From: Flavobacterium sp. 1
GTDB taxonomy: Bacteria; Bacteroidota; Bacteroidia; Flavobacteriales; Flavobacteriaceae
NCBI RefSeq assembly: GCF_002797935.1
Contig: NZ_PGER01000001.1
Coordinates: 3,286,001 to 3,350,000 of the forward strand
Length of the DNA: 64,000 bases
Reading direction: 5' to 3'
The position numbers were made by a program, and so were the translations under genes. Within the stretch, counting starts at the first letter, position 1. Each line of letters starts with the position of its first letter. A model generated the notes under the pieces. The model was not told where the DNA came from. It did no database searches and saw nothing but the letters and a program-made list of their open reading frames with translations. Below, piece after piece: positions 26,872-36,112 of this stretch.

Positions 26872-28500
26872 ATGCTAAAAGGATTTTTTAATGTACCCAA
26901 AGCGGTAAACGAACCTGTAAAAAGTTACGCTCCAAATTCTCCAGAAAAAGCTTCAGTTCTAGCTGCTTACAAAGCTATGTGGAATTCCAAAATCGATGTC
27001 CCATTGTATATTGGAAATGAAGAAATTAGAACAGGAAACACCCGAAATATGACAGCTCCACACGATCATCAGCATATCGTTGGAACGTATCATTTAGCTG
27101 AAAAAAAACACATTGAAAGTGCCATTACCAACGCATTAGAATCTAGAGAAGCCTGGGCAAATATGGCTTGGGAACAAAGAGCTGCCATATTCCTTAAAGC
27201 AGCCGAATTAATCGCTGGTCCCTACAGAGCAAAAATTAATGCCGCAACTATGATTGCGCAATCCAAAAATATTCATCAAGCCGAAATTGACGCAGCCTGT
27301 GAACTAATCGATTTTTTACGTTTCAACGTAAAATTCATGACACAGATTTATGCAGATCAGCCAAAATCGGCATCCGATATGTGGAATCGTTTAGAATACA
27401 GACCGCTTGAAGGTTTTGTCTATGCGATTACTCCTTTCAACTTTACGGCTATTGCTGCAAATTTACCTGCAAGTGCTGCTATGATGGGGAATGTTGTTAT
27501 TTGGAAACCAAGTGACAGCCAAGTATTCTCTGCAAAAATTATAATTGATGTTTTCAAAGAAGCAGGAGTTCCAGACGGTGTTATCAACGTTGTTTTCGGT
27601 GATGCATTAATGATTACCGACACTGTTTTGGCGAGCCGTGATTTTGCCGGAATCCACTTTACAGGTTCAACACATGTATTCAAAGATATATGGGCAAAAA
27701 TTGGAACCAATATTCACCATTACAAAACATACCCAAGAATAGTTGGAGAAACTGGGGGTAAAGATTTTATCATTGCTCATCCAAGTGCCAACCCAAAACA
27801 AGTGGCAACAGGAATCATCCGTGGCGCATTTGAATTCCAAGGACAAAAATGTTCTGCAGCTTCAAGAGCTTATGTACCGCAAAGCTTATGGCCAGCCGTA
27901 AAAGAACAATTGATTACTGATGTAAAATCAATGAAAATGGGTTCTCCAGAAGATTTTGGAAACTTTATCACAGCGGTTATTCACGAAGGATCATTTGATA
28001 AATTGGCCAGTTTTATTGACCAAGCCAAAAAAGATGCAGATGCCGAAATTATCGTAGGCGGAAATTACGATAAATCTGTTGGATATTTTATTGAGCCAAC
28101 CGTTATTGTAACTACAAATCCGAAATACACTACTATGGAAACCGAATTATTCGGACCTGTTATGACGATTTTTGTTTATGAAGATACTCAATGGTCTGAA
28201 ACTTTGAAATTGGTTGACACTACATCTGAATATGCTTTGACTGGAGCTGTTTTCAGCCAAGACCGTTATGCAATAGAAGAAGCTACGACAGCATTGCAAA
28301 ACGCTGCCGGAAACTTCTACATCAATGACAAACCAACAGGAGCTATCGTAGGAATGCAGCCTTTTGGCGGAGCAAGAGCTTCTGGAACTAATGACAAAGC
28401 CGGTTCCGCATTGAACTTATTGCGTTGGGCTTCTCCAAGAACTATTAAAGAAACATTTGTAACTCCAACGGATTACAGATATCCGTTTTTGGGAGAATAG
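26872..28500 (+). CDS. pruA: L-glutamate gamma-semialdehyde dehydrogenase (1-pyrroline-5-carboxylate dehydrogenase)
   Basis: NAD-dependent aldehyde dehydrogenase that converts the proline breakdown intermediate to glutamate. The aldehyde dehydrogenase core is clear: VIWKPSDSQ cofactor strand, FTGSTHVF, the general base in GETGGKDF and the catalytic Cys in FEFQGQKCSAASRAY. The 542-residue length and the N terminus MLKGFFNVPKAVNEPVKSYA match the monofunctional P5CDH group of Bacteroidetes. No proline dehydrogenase gene is in the window. Ends with a very strong terminator. Confidence 0.95.
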   Translation: MLKGFFNVPKAVNEPVKSYAPNSPEKASVLAAYKAMWNSKIDVPLYIGNEEIRTGNTRNMTAPHDHQHIVGTYHLAEKKHIESAITNALESREAWANMAWEQRAAIFLKAAELIAGPYRAKINAATMIAQSKNIHQAEIDAACELIDFLRFNVKFMTQIYADQPKSASDMWNRLEYRPLEGFVYAITPFNFTAIAANLPASAAMMGNVVIWKPSDSQVFSAKIIIDVFKEAGVPDGVINVVFGDALMITDTVLASRDFAGIHFTGSTHVFKDIWAKIGTNIHHYKTYPRIVGETGGKDFIIAHPSANPKQVATGIIRGAFEFQGQKCSAASRAYVPQSLWPAVKEQLITDVKSMKMGSPEDFGNFITAVIHEGSFDKLASFIDQAKKDADAEIIVGGNYDKSVGYFIEPTVIVTTNPKYTTMETELFGPVMTIFVYEDTQWSETLKLVDTTSEYALTGAVFSQDRYAIEEATTALQNAAGNFYINDKPTGAIVGMQPFGGARASGTNDKAGSALNLLRWASPRTIKETFVTPTDYRYPFLGE

Positions 28501-28535
28501 TTAAAAAGTTTCAGGTTTCAGGCTTGAAAACCTTT

Positions 28536-28590
28536 GACGATAATAAAATAGCCGAATCTTAAATTAAGATTCGGCTATTTTATTATCGTC
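28536..28590. terminator. Long perfect bidirectional terminator
   Basis: A 26-bp perfect stem (28536-28561 with 28565-28590; core AATAGCCGAATCTTA) and a 3-base loop lies between the converging pruA and rsmG genes. Around it lie a TTTCAGGTTT / AAACCTGAAA pair (28509-28518 and 28595-28604 region), so the hairpin is nested in a second inverted repeat. Confidence 0.9.
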
Positions 28591-28624
28591 CCAACAAACC
28601 TGAAACTCGAAAAATAAAACATTT

Positions 28625-29254
28625 TCACACCACAAACTTCAAAGGCAAGTGAACCACTTTTTTTGTTTCGAAAAATTCATCTTCGAAGAAATCAGAAATA
28701 TTGTATTCTGTTGCTTTGGGAAAATCTTTCAGCTCTTCGGTTAAATCACCGCCTTTCAAATAGAGAATTCCATTTTTCAATTCGTGTTTATTTTGCTTCT
28801 TGATTTTGGTTTTTATCCATGAAACAAAGTCAGGCATGTTAGTCACAGCACGGCTTACGATGAAATCAAAATCACCTTTTACATTTTCGGCACGAAGCTG
28901 TTCGGCTTTGACATTTTTTAATTCTAAAGCTTCAGCTACTGCTTTTACCACCTTTATTTTTTTGGCTATAACATCAATCAGATAAAAACGGGTCTCTGGA
29001 AAAAGAATAGCAAGCGGAATACCCGGAAAGCCACCACCAGTCCCCACATCCAGCACATAAGTCCCTGGTTCAAATTTATTTACTTTGGCAATGGCCAAAG
29101 AATGCAATATATGTTTGGTATATAAAGAGTCAATATCTTTGCGTGAAATAACGTTGATTTTTTCGTTCCAATCGTGGTATAAAAAATCCAATTTTTGAAA
29201 CTGTTCTATCTGATTATCAGATAAGTTAGGAAAGTACTTTAGAATCTCGTCCAT
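28625..29254 (-). CDS. rsmG: 16S rRNA (guanine527-N7)-methyltransferase
   Basis: Methylates G527 of 16S rRNA (also called GidB). The start is ATG 29254, giving 209 residues beginning MDEILKYFPNLSDNQIEQF; the frame is open further upstream but the family starts here. SAM-binding motif VLDVGTGGGFPGIPLAI and the FDFIVSRAVTNM block are diagnostic, as is the earlier YHDWNEKINVISRKD. It is divergent from the desaturase gene. Confidence 0.95.
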   Translation of the reverse strand: MDEILKYFPNLSDNQIEQFQKLDFLYHDWNEKINVISRKDIDSLYTKHILHSLAIAKVNKFEPGTYVLDVGTGGGFPGIPLAILFPETRFYLIDVIAKKIKVVKAVAEALELKNVKAEQLRAENVKGDFDFIVSRAVTNMPDFVSWIKTKIKKQNKHELKNGILYLKGGDLTEELKDFPKATEYNISDFFEDEFFETKKVVHLPLKFVV

Positions 29255-29334
29255 CTTAAAAATTTTTAACAAAAGTACTGCTTTTAGCTTAGAAATATTT
29301 AACTCAATATTGTATGTTGAAAATTTATATTGGT

Positions 29335-29342
29335 TACCTTTG
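29335..29342 (+). promoter_or_regulatory. -7 box of the fatty acid desaturase gene
   Basis: TACCTTTG, an exact TAnnTTTG, with a weak -33 TTG at 29310; the start codon follows 19 bases later at 29362, consistent with a short leader. Confidence 0.55.
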
Positions 29343-29361
29343 CAAATATTCAAAAAATTAT

Positions 29362-30453
29362 ATGAACAATACCGCACCTACATTTGCAAAGCAAGACAAT
29401 TTAAAGTTTTTCAGAACCCTTAATTCTCGAGTTAACAGCTATTTCAAAGAAAATAATATAGAGAAAACAGGTAATTGGAAGATCCATTTGAAAACTGTAA
29501 TTCTTTTCACTGTCTTTCTTGTTCCTTATTTTTTGATACTTACATTAGACATGCCTTTTTGGTCACACCTTCTATTAACTATCGTTATGGGAATCGGAAT
29601 GGCCGGAATCGGAATGAACGTAATGCATGATGCCAACCACGGATCTTATTCAACCAAAAGCTGGGTCAATAAATTTATGGGAGGAACCATATATGTTTTG
29701 GCAGGAAATGTTCATAACTGGCAAGTACAGCACAATGTATTGCATCATACCTATACTAATATAATTGGGCATGACGAAGACTTGGAAGCAGGTAGAATTA
29801 TGCGTTTCTCTAAAGAAGCTGAATGGCATAAATTTCATAGATTCCAACAATATTATGCTGTATTTTTATATGGTTTATTGACCTTCAACTGGGCAATTAC
29901 TACTGATTTCAAACAAATGAAGAATTACCTAAAAAGAAAATTGTCTTATGGTGAGCCAAAAAGCCCAAAAATACTTTGGACAACATTAATTATTACAAAA
30001 GTCATTTACATGGGTATTTGGATTGTTTTGCCAATGCTTATTGGAATCACTTGGTGGAAAGTTTTGGTTGGATTTTTTGTAATGCATTACACTGCTGGAT
30101 TAATCTTAAGTATAGTATTTCAATTGGCACATGTAGTTGATGAAGCGGCTAATCCACAGCCAAACGAAGCTGGCGAAATGGAAAACACTTGGGCGATACA
30201 CCAATTATTTACCACAGTAAATTTTGCACCCAAAAACAAAATCGTAAACTGGTACACTGGAGGATTAAACCACCAGATTGAACACCATATTTTCCCGCAC
30301 ATCAGCCATATACATTACGGGAAAATTGCAAAAATCGTAAAAGAAACGGCCAAGGAATGCCAATTGCCATATTACGAGTATAAAACAATGTCTGCGGCTA
30401 TTGTTGCACACTTTAAACATTTAAGAACATTGGGGCTAGAACCCGCACTATAA
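29362..30453 (+). CDS. Fatty acid (acyl-CoA) desaturase, membrane-bound
   Basis: Membrane di-iron desaturase introducing a double bond into acyl-CoA or lipid acyl chains. The start is ATG 29362 (363 residues, MNNTAPTFAKQDN). All three histidine boxes are present: HDANHGS, HNVLHHTYTN and HQIEHHIFPHISH, with four hydrophobic segments around them (e.g. TVILFTVFLVPYFLILTLDM). The HQxEHH form of the third box resembles the front-end (delta-6/linoleoyl-CoA) type, although no cytochrome b5 domain is fused. Regiospecificity is unknown. Confidence 0.9.
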   Translation: MNNTAPTFAKQDNLKFFRTLNSRVNSYFKENNIEKTGNWKIHLKTVILFTVFLVPYFLILTLDMPFWSHLLLTIVMGIGMAGIGMNVMHDANHGSYSTKSWVNKFMGGTIYVLAGNVHNWQVQHNVLHHTYTNIIGHDEDLEAGRIMRFSKEAEWHKFHRFQQYYAVFLYGLLTFNWAITTDFKQMKNYLKRKLSYGEPKSPKILWTTLIITKVIYMGIWIVLPMLIGITWWKVLVGFFVMHYTAGLILSIVFQLAHVVDEAANPQPNEAGEMENTWAIHQLFTTVNFAPKNKIVNWYTGGLNHQIEHHIFPHISHIHYGKIAKIVKETAKECQLPYYEYKTMSAAIVAHFKHLRTLGLEPAL

Positions 30454-30495
30454 ATAATTATCTAAAAAAAGAATAAACCAAAAAATTACAATTTA

Positions 30496-31701
30496 ATGAG
30501 CAATCCACTTTCAGACAGAATTAACAATTTAGCTACATCACAAACATTAGCGATGGCTGCATTGGCAAGAGAATTAAAAGCACAAGGAAAAGACATTATC
30601 AGTTTAAGCTTAGGAGAACCAGATTTCAATACTCCGGATTTTATCAAGGAAGCTGCAAAAAAAGCTATTGACGAAAACTACAGCACATACTCTCCAGTTG
30701 ACGGATATGGCGATTTAAAAGATGCTATCTGCAGAAAATTCAAAAGAGACAACGGATTAGATTACAAACCATCACAAATCGTAGTTTCAACAGGAGCAAA
30801 ACAATCATTATACAACATTGCGCAAGTAATGTTAAACGATGGTGACGAGGTTATCTTGCCTGCACCTTACTGGGTTTCCTATTTTGAAATCGTGAAATTA
30901 TCTGGAGGAGTTCCTGTAGAAGTTCCAACCTCTGTAGATACTGATTTCAAAATCACACCAGAACAATTAGAAGCCGCTATCACACCAAAAACAAAAATGA
31001 TGTGGTTCTCTTCTCCTTGTAACCCAAGTGGTTCTGTTTACAACAGAGAAGAATTAACAGCTTTGGCTAAAGTTTTAGAAAAATATCCAAATATCTATGT
31101 AGTTGCTGACGAAATCTATGAGCACATCAATTTCTCAGGAACTTTTTGCAGTATCGGATCAATCCCAGGAATGTTAGAAAAAACGATTACTGTAAACGGA
31201 GTTGCCAAAGCTTTCGCTATGACAGGATACAGAATTGGTTACATTGGAGCACCAGAATTTATTGCAAAAGCATGTACTAAAATTCAAGGGCAGGTAACAT
31301 CTGGAGCAAATTCTGTGGCGCAACGTGCTACTATCACTGCTGTAGATGCTGATCCAAGCGTGTTAAACCACATGGTTCAAGCTTTTCATAGCCGCAGAGA
31401 TTTAGTAGTTGGATTATTGAAAGAAATTCCAGGAATCAAAATCAACGTTCCAGAAGGAGCTTTCTACGTATTCCCAGACGTTTCTTCTTTCTTCGGAAAA
31501 ACATTAAAAGGAACATTAATCAAAGATGCGAATGATTTCTCTATGTATCTTTTAGGCGAAGCTTGCGTAGCAACTGTAACAGGTGACGCTTTTGGAAACC
31601 CAAATTGCATCCGTTTCTCTTATGCAACCAGCGATGAATTATTAAAAGAAGCTTTACGCCGAATCAAAGAAGCTGTAACGCTTACCGAAGTTCCTGCATA
31701 A
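30496..31701 (+). CDS. aspC: Aspartate aminotransferase, PLP-dependent class I
   Basis: Cytoplasmic PLP enzyme interconverting aspartate and oxaloacetate with glutamate/2-oxoglutarate. The fold-type I subgroup I-gamma (thermophile/Bacillus-like) is indicated by SLSLGEPDFNTPDFI near the N terminus, FSSPCNPSGSVY, VADEIYEHI, and VNGVAKAFAMTGYRIGYI with the Schiff-base lysine in the SK-like AKAF motif. Usual length of about 400 residues. It follows the desaturase gene at 42 bases and may be cotranscribed. Other class I aminotransferase specificity cannot be excluded. Confidence 0.9.
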   Translation: MSNPLSDRINNLATSQTLAMAALARELKAQGKDIISLSLGEPDFNTPDFIKEAAKKAIDENYSTYSPVDGYGDLKDAICRKFKRDNGLDYKPSQIVVSTGAKQSLYNIAQVMLNDGDEVILPAPYWVSYFEIVKLSGGVPVEVPTSVDTDFKITPEQLEAAITPKTKMMWFSSPCNPSGSVYNREELTALAKVLEKYPNIYVVADEIYEHINFSGTFCSIGSIPGMLEKTITVNGVAKAFAMTGYRIGYIGAPEFIAKACTKIQGQVTSGANSVAQRATITAVDADPSVLNHMVQAFHSRRDLVVGLLKEIPGIKINVPEGAFYVFPDVSSFFGKTLKGTLIKDANDFSMYLLGEACVATVTGDAFGNPNCIRFSYATSDELLKEALRRIKEAVTLTEVPA

Positions 31702-31721
31702 TATAAAATTTGTTTCAAATT

Positions 31722-31768
31722 AAAAGTTCCAGGTTTCAGGTTTCACAACTTGAAATTTGGAACTTTTT
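31722..31768 (+). terminator. Intrinsic terminator after aspartate aminotransferase
   Basis: Arms AAAAGTTCCAGGTTTCA and its near-complement ending GGAACTTTT (31722-31738 with about 31750-31766), followed by a T-run. The TTTCAGG words relate it to the repeats around the pruA terminator. Confidence 0.8.
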
Positions 31769-31783
31769 TTCATTTAAAGAAAT

Positions 31784-31908
31784 AGTTGGGCGTGGCTCCG
31801 TTGAACAAAGGGGCTTATTTACAGCAACGTTCAGTTGTCCTTTGCTCAACGGGGTTGGGCTATACATGCTACTTCGATAGCTTATTCCTATCCCTCACGC
31901 AATCTGGC
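31784..31908. repeat. Structured intergenic repeat, gggcgtg ... cctcacgc type
   Basis: A G+C-richer island of about 120 bp in the gap between the aminotransferase gene and purT. Outer GCGTG (about 31790) and CACGC (about 31896) can pair, and inside CCGTTGAACAAAGG (31798-31811) pairs with CCTTTGCTCAACGG (31839-31852) with one mismatch. The segments GTTGGGC...GGGTTGGGCTAT and CTATCCCTCACGC recur in my experience as dispersed repeats in Flavobacterium genomes with a variable hairpin. Function unknown; no coding potential is seen. Confidence 0.6.
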
Positions 31909-32058
31909 GTGTAAAAACACAATACCGTTATTCTCAAAATAACAAGCAAAAACCAAAACCAATTTCAAAAGAATTTCACACAAAAAATGTATTTTTGTTA
32001 CCATCTAAAATCACATTCCTAATCATAGGAAACCCCAATATATATAAAGCTCAAAACA

Positions 32059-33219
32059 ATGAAAATACTACTTCTAGGCTCAGGCGAATTAGGAAAAGAA
32101 TTTACAATCGCTGCACAACGCATTGGACAAACCATAATTGCTGTTGACAGTTATGAAAATGCTCCTGCAATGCAGGTAGCACACGGTTTTGAAGTCATCA
32201 ATATGCTTGATGGAGACGCTTTAGACAAAATCGTAGCCAAACACCAGCCTGATTTTATCGTTCCCGAAATAGAAGCCATCAGAACTGAGCGTTTCTATGA
32301 TTACGAAAAACAAGGCATTACTGTGGTTCCTTCTGCGAAAGCGGCGAACTTTACCATGAATAGAAAAGCCATTCGTGATTTGGCTTCCAAAGAATTAGGT
32401 TTAAAAACTGCTGATTACCGTTATGCCACAACTACCGAAGAATTACACAAAGGAGTTGAAGCCGTTGGAATGCCTTGCGTAGTAAAACCATTAATGTCTT
32501 CGTCTGGAAAAGGACAATCAACCATAAAAACCGCTGCTGACATTGACAAAGCTTGGCAATATGCCGTAAAAGGTTCGCGTGGCGATGTTGTAGAAGTCAT
32601 AGTCGAGGCTTTTGTAAAATTCAATTCTGAGATTACTTTATTGACCGTGGTTCAAAATAACAACCCCACTTTGTTTTGCGCGCCAATAGGACACAGACAA
32701 GAACGCGGTGATTACCAAGAAAGCTGGCAACCCGCAATAGTATCCGACAAAGATTTATACGAAGCACAAGACATGGCCGAAAAAGTAACCGAAGCTTTGG
32801 GAGGAGCGGGATTGTTTGGCGTGGAATTTTTCCTGTCTGATGACGGTGTTTATTTCTCTGAATTATCACCAAGACCTCACGACACCGGAATGGTTACTTT
32901 GGCAGGAACACAAAATTTCAATGAATTCGAATTGCATTTACGTGCTATTTTGAGCTTGCCTATTTTCGAAATTAATTTAGAGAAAGCGGGAGCCAGTGCT
33001 GTAATTTTGGCTTCCGAAAATTCAACAAATCCAACTTTTGCAGGAATAGAAAAAATCGCAGCTTTACCCAAAACCGATTTTAGGATTTTTGGAAAACCTA
33101 CTTCAAGACCCTACCGCAGAATGGGTGTGGCTTTAGTCAATGACACTCTAGATACTCCAATTGAAGAAATAGTGGAAAAAGCAAAAGAAGCCACCAAATT
33201 AATCGAAGTACATTCTTAA
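32059..33219 (+). CDS. purT: Formate-dependent phosphoribosylglycinamide formyltransferase
   Basis: ATP-grasp enzyme making formylglycinamide ribonucleotide from GAR, formate and ATP in purine synthesis. The N terminus [20 protein letters not shown], the [15 protein letters not shown]-binding loop, [27 protein letters not shown] and the C-terminal [17 protein letters not shown] are all characteristic. 386 residues, usual size. Its stop codon is directly followed by the stop codon of the converging AraC-family gene with no base between. Confidence 0.96.
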   Translation: MKILLLGSGELGKEFTIAAQRIGQTIIAVDSYENAPAMQVAHGFEVINMLDGDALDKIVAKHQPDFIVPEIEAIRTERFYDYEKQGITVVPSAKAANFTMNRKAIRDLASKELGLKTADYRYATTTEELHKGVEAVGMPCVVKPLMSSSGKGQSTIKTAADIDKAWQYAVKGSRGDVVEVIVEAFVKFNSEITLLTVVQNNNPTLFCAPIGHRQERGDYQESWQPAIVSDKDLYEAQDMAEKVTEALGGAGLFGVEFFLSDDGVYFSELSPRPHDTGMVTLAGTQNFNEFELHLRAILSLPIFEINLEKAGASAVILASENSTNPTFAGIEKIAALPKTDFRIFGKPTSRPYRRMGVALVNDTLDTPIEEIVEKAKEATKLIEVHS

Positions 33220-34083
33220 TTACTGCTTAAAACCCCGAAAAGCTGTCGGTGTAATTGTAGCATGCTTTTTGAATAATCTCACAAAATAGGAATAGTCATC
33301 GAAACCTAACTCTGTTGCAATTTCGCTGACTGTTCTTTTTTTATCAATCAGCATTCTTTTTGCTTCTAGAATAATCCTATCAGTAATTACCTGAGTGGTG
33401 GTCTTTTTTAAGATTTCATTACATATTCTATTCAAATGTTTTAGTGTAATATGGAGCTGGGACGCATAAAATGAAGGCGCTTTTTCTGTCCAAAAATATT
33501 TTTCTAAAAGCACATTAAAATCTCTTATTTTCACATTATAAGAATGAGTTTCCAGAACATGGTTTTCGTTATATTTTCTCACAATTTCGATATGAATACT
33601 GTCTAATAAATTCATGATTTTATCCTGCTTCATGATTTTATTCCCTTGGTATTCCTCAAGCATATTATAAAAATAAAACTCCATCGCTTTTGATTCTTTA
33701 TCCTCAAAAACCATTTCGGGCGAATTACCTAGAGAATAATAAAACGGATAAGCCTCAATTGTTTTTTGCCTAAAATACAAATTGTACATTTCCTGAGAAT
33801 AAAACACAACAAACCCATCAATATCATCAGATAAACTCCAATGATGCATTTGCCCGGGCTGCAGAAAAAACAGGCTGCCTGGCTGAATCCCAAAAGTATT
33901 AAAATCGATATCATGCGTTCCTGATCCATTGGTAAAAAGAACCAATACATACGAATTATGTCTGTGCGGTTCTTCAACAAAACTGTGATCTACCAAGTGA
34001 TTTTTAAATGTATTAATATAGAAATCACTATTGATATCATTACAGTTGAACCGCTGAATTGAATAAATTGGATATTTGCTCAT
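33220..34083 (-). CDS. AraC-family transcriptional regulator
   Basis: A 287-residue regulator: an N-terminal cupin-like sensory domain (about 20-120; HRHNSYVLVLFTNGSGTHDI ... PGSLFFLQPGQMHHW) and a C-terminal double helix-turn-helix (about 190-285; LHITLKHLNRICNEIL and TVSEIATELGFDDYSYFVRLFKKH). The cupin suggests a small-molecule effector. The gene converges tightly with purT; it is divergent from a DUF983 gene, which could be a target, but no operator could be assigned. Confidence 0.9.
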   Translation of the reverse strand: MSKYPIYSIQRFNCNDINSDFYINTFKNHLVDHSFVEEPHRHNSYVLVLFTNGSGTHDIDFNTFGIQPGSLFFLQPGQMHHWSLSDDIDGFVVFYSQEMYNLYFRQKTIEAYPFYYSLGNSPEMVFEDKESKAMEFYFYNMLEEYQGNKIMKQDKIMNLLDSIHIEIVRKYNENHVLETHSYNVKIRDFNVLLEKYFWTEKAPSFYASQLHITLKHLNRICNEILKKTTTQVITDRIILEAKRMLIDKKRTVSEIATELGFDDYSYFVRLFKKHATITPTAFRGFKQ

Positions 34084-34173
34084 AGTTTCTCCATGTCTTT
34101 ATTGTCCTATAATTAGCGAATATAGAAAACATCTGTGACACGGATAAAAAATACCTTTGAAAAAAATTTAAAA

Positions 34174-34536
34174 ATGTCACACACACTTGTTCATATTCTA
34201 AATAATGATTGCCCGCATTGCCTTGAGGGAAAAGTATTTAACGAAAAAAATATCTTCTTCAATATTGGCTTTCCAAAGATGAATCCATATTGTCCTCATT
34301 GCCAATTCAAATTCGAGAAAGAGCCTGGGTATTTCTTTGGCGCCATGTATGTAAACTATGGCTTAACCGTAGCGCAGGGAATTGCCACTTATTTAATTGC
34401 ACATCAATTTTTTACTGAAACTTTCGACTTAAGAATCATTGCAATTATTACTACTGTCATTGTATTGATGGCTTCTTTCAACATTCGTCTTTCCCGATTG
34501 TTATGGATCTATATGTTTAAAAATTATTCTATTTAG
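34174..34536 (+). CDS. DUF983 family membrane protein with two zinc-ribbon CxxC pairs
   Basis: 120 residues from ATG 34174 (MSHTLVHILNNDCPHCLEGK); the frame could also start at GTG 34135. Two CPHC motifs (about residues 13-16 and 41-44) form a likely zinc ribbon, followed by EPGYFFGAMYVNYG, a DUF983 hallmark, and two membrane helices (TVAQGIATYLIAHQFF and IIAIITTVIVLMAS). Function unknown. It lies between the AraC and Crp/Fnr regulator genes. Confidence 0.82.
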   Translation: MSHTLVHILNNDCPHCLEGKVFNEKNIFFNIGFPKMNPYCPHCQFKFEKEPGYFFGAMYVNYGLTVAQGIATYLIAHQFFTETFDLRIIAIITTVIVLMASFNIRLSRLLWIYMFKNYSI

Positions 34537-34611
34537 AATTGGCATAAAGTAAAATACTTAACTTAGAGCTTCCAAGTTACTTTCTTTACTTTATTCTCAA
34601 AGCAAAAATAA

Positions 34612-35187
34612 ATGAAATTAATACTCAAAAACATTGCGCAGCATGTAACACTCACGACACAGGAACAGGAACTTTTCTTGTCTAAAACAGAAACACAGCA
34701 ATACAAAGCTAAAACTGTTTTGCTTAATGCAGGCGAAATCTGCAGACAGTCTTATTTTGTAAATTCGGGCGTACTGCGGAGTTTCAACATCAACGATAAT
34801 ATTGTAGAACACGTTTTGAGTTTTGCGACAAGCGGCTGGTGGATAAGTGATATGTACAGTCTGCTTTCGCAAAAACCGGGAAACCTTTTTATTCAAGTCA
34901 TAGAAGATGCAGAAGTAGTGATATTATCCAAAGAGAATCAAGAAATTCTGTATAAAGAAATACCGCAGCTTGAACGTTTCTTTAGGATTTTAACTGAAAA
35001 TTCATTGGTGGCAAACCAGCAACGCTTGATGGATAATTTAAGTTTAACCGCTGAAGAACGTTTTGAAAAATTCTGCAAAAAATATACTAATCTAATTTAT
35101 AGTGTCCCTCAAAAACAAATTGCATCCTATCTTGGTGTGACTCCAGAGTTTTTCAGTAAGATGAAAAGCAAAATGTTACGCAAGTAG
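34612..35187 (+). CDS. Crp/Fnr-family transcriptional regulator
   Basis: A 191-residue regulator with a cyclic-nucleotide-binding-like beta-roll at about 20-120 (KAKTVLLNAGEICRQSYFVNSGVLRSF) and a C-terminal winged-helix segment (about 150-190; QKQIASYLGVTPEFFSKMKS). No Fnr-type cysteine cluster is seen, and the cAMP-binding signature is not conserved, as in most Bacteroidetes members. A palindrome of the kind recognised by this family is found at 35320-35335, upstream of the next gene, and again at 49238-49253, making this protein the natural candidate regulator of a pirin and a YceI gene (inference). Confidence 0.88.
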   Translation: MKLILKNIAQHVTLTTQEQELFLSKTETQQYKAKTVLLNAGEICRQSYFVNSGVLRSFNINDNIVEHVLSFATSGWWISDMYSLLSQKPGNLFIQVIEDAEVVILSKENQEILYKEIPQLERFFRILTENSLVANQQRLMDNLSLTAEERFEKFCKKYTNLIYSVPQKQIASYLGVTPEFFSKMKSKMLRK

Positions 35188-35319
35188 TATCCAGTCGACA
35201 GTTTGCAGTTTGCAGAAGTTTAAATGAATTGAAAAAATTAAAATTGCTATTTAACAATTAGTAGCAATTATAGTAAAACTGAATTCTGAATACTTAAATC
35301 TGCCAACTGAATACTTTTT

Positions 35320-35335
35320 CTTAATCTAGGTTAAG
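35320..35335. promoter_or_regulatory. Candidate Crp/Fnr-type operator upstream of pirin gene
   Basis: CTTAATCTAGGTTAAG, a near-perfect palindrome (half-sites CTTAATCT and CTTAACCT). Identical sequence, including the flanking TTCTTAAT...AAGTGC, at 49238-49253. Its centre lies about 44 bases upstream of the expected transcription start, a class II activator position. Confidence 0.65.
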
Positions 35336-35357
35336 TGCAAAACGATGACATCAGATG

Positions 35358-35365
35358 TAAATTTG
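35358..35365 (+). promoter_or_regulatory. -7 box of the pirin gene
   Basis: TAAATTTG, matching TAnnTTTG; 22 bases lie between it and the upstream palindrome, exactly as at the YceI promoter. No -33 TTTG is seen, consistent with activator dependence. Confidence 0.6.
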
Positions 35366-35394
35366 TATAACAAAAATCACTAAATTTATATATC

Positions 35395-36111
35395 ATGGCA
35401 ACTACAGTTTTACACAAAGCAGATACAAGAGGACACGCAGATCACGGATGGCTAAACGCATATCACAGTTTTAGCTTTGCAAGCTGGTACAATCCAGATA
35501 GAGTACAATTTGGAGCGCTACGCGTTTTAAACGATGACACCGTTGCAGCTGGAATGGGTTTTGGAACACATCCGCACGACAATATGGAAATCATCACTAT
35601 ACCATTAGAAGGGGATTTGGCTCACAAAGACAGTATGGGAAATGCTGAGACTATCAAAACTGGCGATATACAGGTGATGAGCGCAGGAACTGGAATTCAG
35701 CACAGCGAATTCAACCCGAATGCAGATCAGCGCACCAAACTTTTTCAGATTTGGTTATTCCCAAAAGTGAGAAATGTAGAACCGCGTTACCAGCAGATCA
35801 CTTTAGATACTGCTGAACAAAAAAATAATTTTGCTCAGATATTATCTCCAAATCCTGATGATGCCGGAGTTTGGATTTACCAAGATGCCTGGTTTCATTT
35901 AGCCGATTTTAGTGCTGGATTTTCTAAACAGTATGAATTAAAAAAAGAAGGAAACGGACTTTATGCTTTTGTAATTTCTGGAACCATAACCGTTGACAGT
36001 CAGGAATTGGAAACCCGTGACGGTTTAGGGATTACTGATTTCAAAACTTTAGACATTAAAGCAACAACTGATGCAAAATTTCTGTTAATGGAAATTCCGA
36101 TGGTTTATTAA
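35395..36111 (+). CDS. Pirin family protein (bicupin, YhhW-like)
   Basis: A 238-residue metal-binding bicupin. The N-terminal cupin carries the metal ligands in GTHPHDNMEIIT (two His), then His in TGIQHSEFN and Glu nearby, as in E. coli YhhW, which has quercetin dioxygenase activity in vitro. The start MATTVLHKADTRGHADHGW is the family N terminus. The promoter carries a palindrome shared with the YceI gene, and the gene follows a Crp/Fnr regulator, which suggests a stress or redox role. The in vivo substrate is unknown. Confidence 0.92.
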   Translation: MATTVLHKADTRGHADHGWLNAYHSFSFASWYNPDRVQFGALRVLNDDTVAAGMGFGTHPHDNMEIITIPLEGDLAHKDSMGNAETIKTGDIQVMSAGTGIQHSEFNPNADQRTKLFQIWLFPKVRNVEPRYQQITLDTAEQKNNFAQILSPNPDDAGVWIYQDAWFHLADFSAGFSKQYELKKEGNGLYAFVISGTITVDSQELETRDGLGITDFKTLDIKATTDAKFLLMEIPMVY

Positions 36112-36112
36112 A

